Below, one piece after another: positions 26,284 through 33,646 of a DNA stretch of 38,782 nt. Position numbers and translations under genes: made by a program. The DNA comes from Sulfurimonas sp. (GTDB lineage Bacteria > Campylobacterota > Campylobacteria > Campylobacterales > Sulfurimonadaceae). Within the stretch, counting starts at the first letter, position 1. The number at the start of each line of letters is the position of its first letter. The notes under the pieces are model-generated. The model made no database searches and was not told the DNA's origin. It saw nothing but the letters and a program-made list of their open reading frames with translations. The stretch is from assembly GCA_026996295.1 (NCBI GenBank), contig JALWLL010000084.1, forward strand, positions 1 through 38,782, in the 5' to 3' direction.

Positions 26284-27504
26284 ATGTTGCAACAGTATAT
26301 AGACGCGATTGAGAAGAGCAATATTGTTTCAAGAACAGATGTGAAGGGTATTATCACTTTTGTGAATGATGAGTTTTGCAAAATTTCAGGCTACTCCAAA
26401 GAGGAGCTCATCGGTGCCGATCACAATATAGTGCGACACCCTGATGTTCCGGCTTCCAGGTTTAAGCTGCTTTGGAAAACGATACTCAACAAACAAACCT
26501 TTAAAGCCACTGTGAAAAACAAAGCAAAAAACGGTTCTACTTTCTATGTCAACACAACAGTTACCCCCATACTTGATGAGGATGATAATATTGTTGAGTT
26601 TATTGCAATTCGCTACGATGTCACAAAAGAGGTACTCTTAAAAGAGGAACTTTTTAAAAAAGATACGCAGCTTCAAGAACTGAACAAAACACTTGAGATG
26701 AGGGTAAAAGTAAAAACAAAAGAGCTCAAAGAGTTAAACAGGACACTCGAGCGTCGTGTTCAAGAAGAGATTAGTAAAAATGAAGAAAAACAACGTGTCA
26801 TGTTTTGGCAGTCAAGGCATGCAAGCCTCGGGCAGATGCTGGCAAATATCGCACACCAGTGGAGGCAGCCTTTAACAGAGCTCTCTTTAACCATGTTTGG
26901 TATTAAAAAAGCTGCCATAAACAAAGATGAAGATGCTTTGATGACTTTTTATGATGAGAGTAAAAAGATCATTAGAAATATGTCAAGTACTATAGATGAT
27001 TTTACAAACTTTTTTAAACCTGATAAGGAAAAACACTATTTTGATATCAGTGAAAGTATCAATGAGTCTTTGCAGATACTCGACAAGATCATCAAAAAAG
27101 AGATGATCAGTATTAAAACAGATTATGAGAATATAGAGGTGTTAGGCATTACCAATGAACTGACCCAAGTGATCATCAACTTGATACAAAACTCAAAAGA
27201 TGCATTTATTCATAACAGTATTTTGATAAGAGAAATTAATATTACTACCAAAAAAGAGAAGGATTTTGCTATCATAAGGTTGCAAGATAATGCGGGTGGT
27301 ATAAAAGAGAAAAATATTGAGAAGATATTTGAACCTTATTTTACAACAAAACATACAAGTCAGGGAACCGGACTTGGTCTTTTTATGTCACGAATGATCT
27401 GTGAACAGGGACTTCACGGTAGTATTGATGTAAAGAGTGTGAAAAATACAACCACTTTTATCATTAAAATTCCATTGCAAAAAAGTAGTATAAATGAAAA
27501 ATAA
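26284..27504 (+). CDS. PAS-domain sensor histidine kinase (cytoplasmic)
   Basis: The 406-aa protein has an N-terminal PAS domain of the Aer-like type (about 1-118, GADHNIVRHPDVPASRF), which in Aer binds FAD and senses redox. A heptad-rich coiled coil (about 118-172) follows, then a dimerisation/phosphoacceptor helix with AHQWRQPL (H191). The ATPase domain has N box VIINLIQNSKDA, G1 DNAGGI and G2 GTGLGLFM. No membrane segment is seen. It is 11 nt downstream of the aldo/keto reductase and overlaps the response regulator gene by 11 nt, so the two form a cognate pair. Confidence 0.93.
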   Translation: MLQQYIDAIEKSNIVSRTDVKGIITFVNDEFCKISGYSKEELIGADHNIVRHPDVPASRFKLLWKTILNKQTFKATVKNKAKNGSTFYVNTTVTPILDEDDNIVEFIAIRYDVTKEVLLKEELFKKDTQLQELNKTLEMRVKVKTKELKELNRTLERRVQEEISKNEEKQRVMFWQSRHASLGQMLANIAHQWRQPLTELSLTMFGIKKAAINKDEDALMTFYDESKKIIRNMSSTIDDFTNFFKPDKEKHYFDISESINESLQILDKIIKKEMISIKTDYENIEVLGITNELTQVIINLIQNSKDAFIHNSILIREINITTKKEKDFAIIRLQDNAGGIKEKNIEKIFEPYFTTKHTSQGTGLGLFMSRMICEQGLHGSIDVKSVKNTTTFIIKIPLQKSSINEK

Positions 27505-28177
27505 ATTATTGAAGCAATTAAAAGTTTTACTGGTTGAAGATGAGGCAAAGCTGGCAAGTTTATTAAAAAATACTATAGGCGATAATTTTTACAGCTTTAG
27601 TATTGCAAGTAACGGAAAAGAGGGTTTGCAAAAGTTTGCAACTCTCAAGCCCGATATTGTTATCACAGATATTATGATGCCTCAGATCACAGGTCTTGAT
27701 ATGGCAAAAGAGATCAAAAAGCAAGATAAAAATGTTCCTATTATAATTTTGAGTGCCTTTAGCGATACACAAAAACTTCTCAATGCTATCGATATAGGTG
27801 TCATAAAATATTTTATAAAACCCTTTGATATAGATGAACTTTTAGAGTATATAGAGTCTATAAGCGAAACATTTGAGAGTAAAATAGTACAGCTAAACGA
27901 TGGGTTTTCGTACAATAAAACAACCAATAATCTTTATAAAGACGGTCGCTATATCTCCTTATCTAAAAAAGAGAAGAGCTTTGTTGAACTGCTTGTGAAA
28001 CATAATCAAGAGTATAAAAATGTTGTGGAAGATGCCTTGATAAAAAGTACACTTTGGGAAGAGGAGGATGTCAGTGATGAGAGGCTTAGAACTTTCGTTA
28101 AAAGACTAAGAGCTAAGACTTCTAAAGAACTGATACGAAATATAAAAGGGCAAGGCTACGAAATTATCGTAACCTAA
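27494..28177 (+). CDS. OmpR/PhoB-family response regulator
   Basis: The 227-aa protein has a receiver domain (about 8-122) with the acidic pair E15/D16, phosphoacceptor D59 in IVITDIMMP and K in FIKPFD. A C-terminal winged-helix DNA-binding domain (about 135-226) has LSKKEKSFVELLVKH, VSDERLRTFVKRLR and the terminal IKGQGYEI. It would be phosphorylated by the overlapping kinase gene. The regulon is unknown. The gene ends 8 nt from the stop of the convergent 47-aa peptide gene. Confidence 0.93.
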   Translation: MKNKLLKQLKVLLVEDEAKLASLLKNTIGDNFYSFSIASNGKEGLQKFATLKPDIVITDIMMPQITGLDMAKEIKKQDKNVPIIILSAFSDTQKLLNAIDIGVIKYFIKPFDIDELLEYIESISETFESKIVQLNDGFSYNKTTNNLYKDGRYISLSKKEKSFVELLVKHNQEYKNVVEDALIKSTLWEEEDVSDERLRTFVKRLRAKTSKELIRNIKGQGYEIIVT

Positions 28178-28185
28178 GATGAGAG

Positions 28186-28329
28186 CTATTTTTTAGGGTA
28201 TAGATCATTAGTTGGATGGTTTGGTTGCGTAGTTTGAGGCTGTTTTGTCTCTTTTTTGTCATAATGAACTACGTTTTGTGCTTGTAGTGCACTTAATGTT
28301 AATGCGATTGCTAAAATGATTTTTGTCAT
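28186..28329 (-). CDS. Small secreted peptide, 47 aa
   Basis: No family is recognised. The frame encodes a clean signal peptide (MTKIILAIALTLSALQA, likely cleavage after A17) and a 30-residue mature part that is Gln/Pro/Thr/Asn-rich and ends in Lys-Lys. The ATG is preceded by AAAGGA with a six-nt spacer, a very good ribosome binding site. It lies between the response regulator (convergent) and the siroheme reductase (same strand, 111 nt upstream). A periplasmic location is expected; function unknown. Confidence 0.7.
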   Translation of the reverse strand: MTKIILAIALTLSALQAQNVVHYDKKETKQPQTTQPNHPTNDLYPKK

Positions 28330-28345
28330 GTTTTATCCTTTGCTA

Positions 28346-28362
28346 AGAGCACATTATGCTCT
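28346..28362. other. 6-bp hairpin between the siroheme reductase and the 47-aa peptide gene
   Basis: AGAGCA and TGCTCT flank a five-nt loop. There is no convincing U tract on the minus strand, so a terminator role is uncertain; it lies 16 nt upstream of the peptide gene start and could be a leader hairpin. Confidence 0.35.
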
Positions 28363-28420
28363 AATTTTAATTCGGACAAATTTTATCCCATTTAACTTTT
28401 AAAAGTGATTATTACTGTAT

Positions 28421-28445
28421 GTTAATTGTGATATCACAGATTAAC
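28421..28445. other. Inverted repeat overlapping the stop of the siroheme reductase gene
   Basis: The 12-bp perfect palindrome TGTGATATCACA (28427-28438) is extended by GTTAA and TTAAC on the outside with a single-base offset, giving a 25-nt dyad. The reductase stop codon is within it. It may protect the 3' end of the mRNA or act as a protein-binding dyad for the downstream gene. Confidence 0.45.
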
Positions 28446-30153
28446 GAAAGCTTGTTCTTTGTATGGGTGGCTTGTAGTTGGGGTCTTTGCCTTCAACAGT
28501 CCATAGCTCTTTAGCAAGAGCAGAGATGATTTTTGTAAAATCTGTTGTGATCAACTCTTGGTATGGAAGCTTTGAAAAAGATTTTAAAAGTAATGCCTTC
28601 TCCTCTTCAAAGCTAGGTGCTTTATCATGTTTAGAAAGTGTAAGCGTTTGTTTTGTATGAAAATTTGCCAGTATCCAAATCGACAAAAATTCCTCAGAGT
28701 ATGTGTTTAAAATATTTTTGGCAAACAACTCAAAGATCGTATAATCACTTTGTTCATACATAGAGATTAAGATAGTGAGTGTTTCGTTGAGGTGCACAAA
28801 AGGAACCATGGAAAAAAGCATTCTTGCAACAGAAGTACCGTTAGAGTGCTCAGCTCCAATAAAGACCCTCGCACCACCTTCTGTGTCGCCAAAATGGTTT
28901 GTTTTGAGTCCGATAAGCCCAATATCTGTATGTCTGTGTCGTCCACATCCTTTGGCACAGCCTGAGAAACCCACTTGGATATTGTGTTGTTTTATTTTCT
29001 TTAGCGGAAGGTAAGCTGTTTCGTTCTTTATACTCCACACTGCATAGGGGCATAAATTGCCGGCACAGGTAAGTACACTTCTACTGTGTTTTGGTGAGAT
29101 CAGTTCTGTACATCTGTCTTTGAGCCCGAGAATGTAGATGTTTTGATCGATACCTATGCGGATATGGGCACTCTCTTTTGAGGCAAAGTGGGCAATGTTT
29201 TGCATCTCATCGGGGGTGAGTCTTCCAAAATCACTCTCATAACAAAAAGAGTATGTACCATCCTTGAGCTTTTCATCTATATCAAACTCTTTATGCTGGA
29301 GCTGTATCTCTCCTGCTGATGAGAAATCCTTTTGATACTGCTGCCCCAAAAGAGACTTGAGCTTCTCTATGCCGATATCTTCCATAAGATAAAACAGGCG
29401 TGTTTTAGAGCGTGTGTAGCGTGAACCGTGTAGATAAAAGGTTTCTACAAAGGCTTTGAAAAAATCAAACACTTCACACTCTTGTAAAAATATATCAATA
29501 TCCTGTGCCACTTCTGTATTTTTACCGCCCATATAGACATTGAAGCCAAAAATATCTCCCTTTTTGGCAAGGGCAAAGTAAATATCATTTGCAAAAAATG
29601 ATGAAAGGTTAGCAGAGTTTCCCGATATGCCGATGGAGACACGTCTTGGAAGCATACCGACATAGCGTGGATTTTTGAGTATAAACTCCTGCATCTGCAG
29701 GATAAGGGGATATACCTCTATCTCACTGTATTTTCCGACACCGTCAAATACATCTGTCACGATATTGCGAATATTGTCCCCAAAGCTTTGCCATGTGCTC
29801 AGACCGCGATCATTGAACTTTTTCCAAATCTCAAGCACATTTTCAGCTTCCACTTCATGTATCTGTATCCCTCCACGTGCCGTGAGTATGAGAGTTAGCT
29901 CGTACTCTGCAACAATATCGGCTATATATGCAAACTGCTCCGCACTTAATCTTCCTGCGGGAACGCGGAGCCTGATATTGAACTCATCTTCTAAAAAATC
30001 TGTGTTAAATATACCAAAATCCTGCAAGTAGAACCTATCCCCTTCCCCTAGGTTCTCAAAGTCCAACGTTTCAAACTCTTCAAAATAATCATAGGGTCGA
30101 AGACGCGCTTTATAACGTTCACGTTTGTTGAGCTTTTCATCTTGCTTTTGCAT
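28441..30153 (-). CDS. Siroheme/[4Fe-4S] nitrite or sulfite reductase (ferredoxin-type)
   Basis: The 570-aa protein has the duplicated architecture of the assimilatory nitrite/sulfite reductase family. The N-terminal half has RLRVPAGRLSAEQF, LTARGGIQIHEV and a siroheme-binding RVSIGISGNS segment. The C-terminal half contains the cluster cysteines C363, C368, C399 and C403 (CAGNLC ... SGCAKGCGRHRHTDIG). The enzyme would reduce nitrite to ammonia or sulfite to sulfide with six electrons, probably from ferredoxin, in the cytoplasm. The first pair is spaced Cx4C instead of the family's usual Cx5C. No cys, nas or siroheme synthesis gene is adjacent, so nitrite and sulfite cannot be separated. It is divergent from the MQO-like gene. 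Confidence 0.88.
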   Translation of the reverse strand: MQKQDEKLNKRERYKARLRPYDYFEEFETLDFENLGEGDRFYLQDFGIFNTDFLEDEFNIRLRVPAGRLSAEQFAYIADIVAEYELTLILTARGGIQIHEVEAENVLEIWKKFNDRGLSTWQSFGDNIRNIVTDVFDGVGKYSEIEVYPLILQMQEFILKNPRYVGMLPRRVSIGISGNSANLSSFFANDIYFALAKKGDIFGFNVYMGGKNTEVAQDIDIFLQECEVFDFFKAFVETFYLHGSRYTRSKTRLFYLMEDIGIEKLKSLLGQQYQKDFSSAGEIQLQHKEFDIDEKLKDGTYSFCYESDFGRLTPDEMQNIAHFASKESAHIRIGIDQNIYILGLKDRCTELISPKHSRSVLTCAGNLCPYAVWSIKNETAYLPLKKIKQHNIQVGFSGCAKGCGRHRHTDIGLIGLKTNHFGDTEGGARVFIGAEHSNGTSVARMLFSMVPFVHLNETLTILISMYEQSDYTIFELFAKNILNTYSEEFLSIWILANFHTKQTLTLSKHDKAPSFEEEKALLLKSFSKLPYQELITTDFTKIISALAKELWTVEGKDPNYKPPIQRTSFR

Positions 30154-30173
30154 AGTAATGACTCCATTGTTAT

Positions 30174-30207
30174 ATAAGGTGTATTTTGCCCTAAGTTATC
30201 ACCTTAT
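30174..30207. promoter_or_regulatory. Inverted repeat upstream of the siroheme reductase gene
   Basis: ATAAGGTG (30174-30181) and its exact complement CACCTTAT (30200-30207) are separated by 18 nt, 21 nt upstream of the reductase start codon in the divergent intergenic region. Position and symmetry suggest an operator or a 5' leader hairpin; the cognate regulator is unknown. Confidence 0.4.
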
Positions 30208-30273
30208 GAGATGATATACATCAATACTCATACAAATAGATACTTAAATGATGATGTTTAATGATTAATTATG

Positions 30274-30279
30274 TATAAT
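30274..30279 (+). promoter_or_regulatory. Candidate -10 box (TATAAT) of the MQO-like gene
   Basis: A perfect TATAAT lies 38 nt before the ATG at 30317, which has GAGGG five nt upstream. Confidence 0.5.
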
Positions 30280-30316
30280 ATTTTCAAATACCTACAAGTT
30301 GAAATAAGAGGGATAC

Positions 30317-31687
30317 ATGACACAAAACCATTATGATGTTATCGTTGTTGGAGGGGGAGTTTCCGGGGCTGCACTTTTTTATGAACTGGGACGATACACC
30401 GATATAAAAAAAATATGTTTACTTGAGAAGTATGGTTCACTTGCATCACTGAACTCCAATGGTTCGGCAAATTCGCAAACGATACATTGTGGTGATATTG
30501 AAACAAACTATACCTTGGAAAAAGCAGCCAAAGTGAAAAGAACTGCAAAAATGGTTGAGAAGTACTGTTTGCAACACGGCTATGAGAATAAAGTCATTTT
30601 CTCACATCAGAAAATGGCACTTGGCGTGGGGTATGAAGAGGTTAACTATATCAAAAACAGATATAAAGAGTTTCGAGAACTTTATCCTTATATGAAGCTC
30701 TACACTAAAGAACAGCTCAAAGAGATTGAGCCTGCAGTGGTGTTTGACGAGGATGGCAAAGAGCGTCCTGAAGATATCATTGCCATGGGTGCACAGGGGG
30801 AGTTCACAACAGTTGACTTTAAAGCTTTAAGTGACAGCTTTATCGATAATACTTTGAAAATTGAAGACAAAGTCACAGATATATTTTTTAACAATGAGGT
30901 GAAAAATATTCAAAAGATCGGAAGTACATACCATGTAGAGACCACTATGAGTCAGTTTACGGCAAATTTTGTTGTGGTTGATGCGGGAGCACACAGTCTT
31001 TATCTAGCTCATAAAATGGGACATGGACTTGATTATGGTTGCTTGCCGATGGCAGGAAGTTTTTACATAGGTAACCGTAAGATCCTCAATGGAAAAGTCT
31101 ATATGGTACAAAACCCAAAACTCCCTTTTGCAGCGCTTCATGGTGATCCTGATATCTTAGTCAACGGTTTTACCCGTTTTGGACCAACTGCTTTGATGCT
31201 TCCAAAACTTGAACGCTACAAGCCCGGAACATATTTAGATTTTTTTAAAACTTTACGGCTGGATCATAATGTCATTAAAATCTTTTATGATCTTCTTAAA
31301 GATGCAGATATCAGAAACTATGTCCTGAAAAACTTTATGTTTGAGGTACCCTTTATCAACAAAAAGCTTTTTGTTCAAGATGCGAGAAAAATCGTTCCTG
31401 CTTTGAGTGAGGATGATATCTCCTATGCAAAAGGTTTTGGCGGCATCAGACCACAGATACTTGATAAAAAAGAGCAGAGACTTATGCTTGGTGAAGCTTC
31501 CATCAATACAGGGGAGGGGATCATTTTTAACATGACGCCATCTCCGGGCGCCACTTCATGTCTGGGAAATGCGCTGCGTGATGTGGAAGTGATCTGTGAA
31601 TATCTTGGAAGCTCTTTTGATAAAGAAAAATTTTATGATGAGCTGATTGAAGAACAACCTTTACGAGGAGTAGATTATGCAATCTGA
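30317..31687 (+). CDS. mqo: FAD-dependent malate:quinone oxidoreductase-like protein
   Basis: The 456-aa protein starts with an FAD-binding Rossmann motif (VIVVGGGVSGAALFYEL). It continues with MQO-type features: LASLNSNGSANSQTIHCGDIETNYTL-like substrate-loop region (around residues 43-68), GAQGEFTTVDFKAL, FTRFGPTALMLPKLE and the C-terminal GFGGIRPQ and TPSPGATSCLGNA. MQO oxidises malate to oxaloacetate at the inner face of the membrane and passes electrons to quinone. Campylobacterota commonly use it in place of, or beside, malate dehydrogenase. Activity on other 2-hydroxyacids is possible. It overlaps the glycosyltransferase gene by 11 nt. Confidence 0.82.
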   Translation: MTQNHYDVIVVGGGVSGAALFYELGRYTDIKKICLLEKYGSLASLNSNGSANSQTIHCGDIETNYTLEKAAKVKRTAKMVEKYCLQHGYENKVIFSHQKMALGVGYEEVNYIKNRYKEFRELYPYMKLYTKEQLKEIEPAVVFDEDGKERPEDIIAMGAQGEFTTVDFKALSDSFIDNTLKIEDKVTDIFFNNEVKNIQKIGSTYHVETTMSQFTANFVVVDAGAHSLYLAHKMGHGLDYGCLPMAGSFYIGNRKILNGKVYMVQNPKLPFAALHGDPDILVNGFTRFGPTALMLPKLERYKPGTYLDFFKTLRLDHNVIKIFYDLLKDADIRNYVLKNFMFEVPFINKKLFVQDARKIVPALSEDDISYAKGFGGIRPQILDKKEQRLMLGEASINTGEGIIFNMTPSPGATSCLGNALRDVEVICEYLGSSFDKEKFYDELIEEQPLRGVDYAI

Positions 31688-32804
31688 ATATAGAAAAAAA
31701 CTTCTGTATATAACGGACCAACAGGAATACACTGAACATGGAACGATCGGTCCGCTGTTTCATGGTTATTTAAAAGATTATGTGGATATAAATGTGGTCT
31801 ATTTGACAAAGTTTAAGAACTCGTTTCAAAAAAAAGAGACAGACTATGTTGTTCCTCAACAATATACACAAGAGATATGCAGGTATCTCGCTGTTAAAGA
31901 TGTAGATCTTGCTTCGTTTGATTTTATTTTTGTTCGCAATATGCTTGATGTGCTTGCAGATGTCTTAAAACATAAAAAACAATACGGCTACAAAGTAGGG
32001 TTTCGGGTCTCTTTCCCAAAAACAGAAGTGGCTTATGAAGCTCAAAAAGCACTCAACAGCTCCTCCTCTTTTTTTAGGGTTATTAGTAGATATACCCAAG
32101 AATTTAACAAAAAACGCCTGCTTTCACAGTGCGACCTTTTTATGCCAACTTCAAAAGAGATGCAAGATGAATTTTATGGCAACATAGAGGTGGCAAGTTT
32201 TCCACTGCCGGCAGGACTTGACCCAAAGAGAATCACTCCACACCGAGCCTCAGAAGGTAATGAACGTCATTTTATTTATGTAGGTACACTCGATAGTTTG
32301 CGGGAGTTTGATAAAGTGTTGCTTGCCTTTAGTAAACTCGCTTCCAAAGAGTGGCATTTAAACATATCAACACTCAACACGGATTTTGCAAAACAAGTGA
32401 TGCAAAACTACCCTGAGATCATCCATAAAGTCACTATTTTACATGCTGAGAACTTGGATGAACTGATGAAACAGGTAGATGATTGTGATGTTGGTATCGC
32501 TCTTTTACCCGATATTCCCATATACTCTACCTCTATACCGGCAAAAGTGATGGACTACTACACCTGTGCTTTGCCTGCGATGCTGACAGACAACTCGAAA
32601 AACAGGGCACTGTTTGATGATGAAGATGCTTTGTTTTGCAGGTTTGACATAGACTCTATCGCCACTAAGCTAGAGGAGATTATAGCGATGTCTCAAGATG
32701 ATATAGCAAAAATGGGACATGCAGGACAGGTAAAGCTTCTCCAACATAAGCGTAATTATGAGATCATGGCAAAAGAGCTTTATGAGAGATTAAAGTCACT
32801 CTAA
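31677..32804 (+). CDS. Glycosyltransferase, GT-B fold (family 4-like)
   Basis: The 375-aa protein has two Rossmann-like halves. The C-terminal half shows the donor-site pattern of GT4-like enzymes: FIYVGTLDSLREFDKVL, a segment reading VDDCDVGIALLPD, and SIPAKVMDYYTCALPAMLTDN, where the acidic/EX7E-like site is weak. It would transfer a sugar from a nucleotide donor in the cytoplasm, presumably for a surface glycan. No other glycan genes are adjacent, so its overlap with the MQO-like gene is functionally unexplained. It converges on nrdG with 5 nt between stops. Confidence 0.72.
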   Translation: MQSEYRKKLLYITDQQEYTEHGTIGPLFHGYLKDYVDINVVYLTKFKNSFQKKETDYVVPQQYTQEICRYLAVKDVDLASFDFIFVRNMLDVLADVLKHKKQYGYKVGFRVSFPKTEVAYEAQKALNSSSSFFRVISRYTQEFNKKRLLSQCDLFMPTSKEMQDEFYGNIEVASFPLPAGLDPKRITPHRASEGNERHFIYVGTLDSLREFDKVLLAFSKLASKEWHLNISTLNTDFAKQVMQNYPEIIHKVTILHAENLDELMKQVDDCDVGIALLPDIPIYSTSIPAKVMDYYTCALPAMLTDNSKNRALFDDEDALFCRFDIDSIATKLEEIIAMSQDDIAKMGHAGQVKLLQHKRNYEIMAKELYERLKSL

Positions 32805-32809
32805 AGAGC

Positions 32810-33538
32810 TTACCTCCAAAGTATTTCTAGATCATTTGAGAGTAATGATCTGTCAAATGAATGAAGCGGAGCTTTCAGATTTGCGATGCTTGAACCTGTA
32901 TCTAAAAACTCTTGAAGATAGTACGCTTTGGTATGACCCCTTTGTAAAAGATCATCGATAATAGTGTTGATATCTTGTTCGTTAAGCAGATCATTGTGTA
33001 TGGTTGTTCTCACCTCATAGTCGATACCACTTTGTATGAGCAGGTTGAGTGTTTGTGAGAACTCATCATACTTTTTTGAAAGGGTTATCTGCGTGAACTT
33101 CTCTTTTGGAGCTTTATAATCAAGTGCAACATAATCGAGCAGTTCAAGCTCTATAAGCTCTTTGAGAGTTTTATGGTTTGTTCCGTTAGTATCGAGTTTT
33201 ATGAGAAACCCCAACTCTTTGATCTTTTTGCAAAACTTTACCAAATTGTACGAAGATGCTTCTCCCCCTGAGAGTACCACCGCATCCAAAAGATGGATAC
33301 GTGTTCGTAAAAAACTGAGTACATTGATGTAGCTGTAGTACCCCTCTTTTGAGAAAACGATCTCACTGTTATAACAATACTCACACCGCATGTTACACCC
33401 GCTAAACCAAATGATACAGGCAAGCTTGCCCGGGTAATCGAGGTGTGTGAACTTTGTTATATCATAGATATCTTTAGCATTCAACAAACTGTCGTCTTTG
33501 TTTGTGCTCACCGGTTTTTCCAACGTTGAAACTCTCAA
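32810..33538 (-). CDS. nrdG: Anaerobic ribonucleotide reductase activating enzyme (radical SAM)
   Basis: A radical-SAM protein with the cluster motif GCNMRCEYC (Cx3Cx2C) early in the sequence, followed by VVLSGGEASS and a typical partial barrel; up to 242 aa, the size of the NrdG2-type activases. It would cleave SAM to install the glycyl radical on the reductase. The start is uncertain. The longest frame begins at TTG 33538 with a poor ribosome binding site. GTG 33511 has GGAA at a better distance, and homologues begin close to the DYPGKL segment. It overlaps the 50-aa glycyl-radical ORF by up to 65 nt in another frame, so coupled translation is likely. Confidence 0.9.
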   Translation of the reverse strand: MRVSTLEKPVSTNKDDSLLNAKDIYDITKFTHLDYPGKLACIIWFSGCNMRCEYCYNSEIVFSKEGYYSYINVLSFLRTRIHLLDAVVLSGGEASSYNLVKFCKKIKELGFLIKLDTNGTNHKTLKELIELELLDYVALDYKAPKEKFTQITLSKKYDEFSQTLNLLIQSGIDYEVRTTIHNDLLNEQDINTIIDDLLQRGHTKAYYLQEFLDTGSSIANLKAPLHSFDRSLLSNDLEILWR

Positions 33539-33626
33539 CAGGTCTGTGATATCCCATCACTCTCGTGTAAACTATACATTTTTGTCTTTTGTCTTTATTG
33601 AGTTCTAGTATTTTATTTTTATCCAT
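33474..33626 (-). CDS. Separate glycyl-radical domain of anaerobic ribonucleotide reductase (50 aa)
   Basis: The 50-aa frame consists of a Lys-rich helix-like N-terminus (about 1-16) followed by CIVYTRVMGYHRPVESFNVGK. The RVxGY core (candidate radical Gly25) and the downstream FNxGK/basic tail match the extreme C-terminus of class III reductases (compare RRVCGYLG ... FNAGKQEE in E. coli NrdD). It has its own ribosome binding site (AAAGGA, seven nt before the ATG), begins 20 nt after the nrdD stop and is in a different frame. It should bind NrdD and supply the glycyl radical in trans. The family resemblance is strong; that it acts as a separate subunit is inference. Confidence 0.8.
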   Translation of the reverse strand: MDKNKILELNKDKRQKCIVYTRVMGYHRPVESFNVGKTGEHKQRRQFVEC

Positions 33627-33646
33627 TGTAGTATCCTTTATGTGAT

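Noticed and set aside
28427-28438. TGTGATATCACA as a CRP site
   Set aside because: CRP/FNR-type sites have six bases between TGTGA and TCACA; here there are two, and the site overlaps a stop codon.
29675-30031. 118-codon plus-strand frame
   Set aside because: Antisense to the siroheme reductase, no ribosome binding site and Ser/Ile-rich composition typical of a shadow.
33627-33646. Stop-codon readthrough or a single frameshift joining nrdD to the glycyl-radical ORF
   Set aside because: The nrdD frame meets further stops after its TAA, and the small ORF is in another frame with its own ribosome binding site and ATG.
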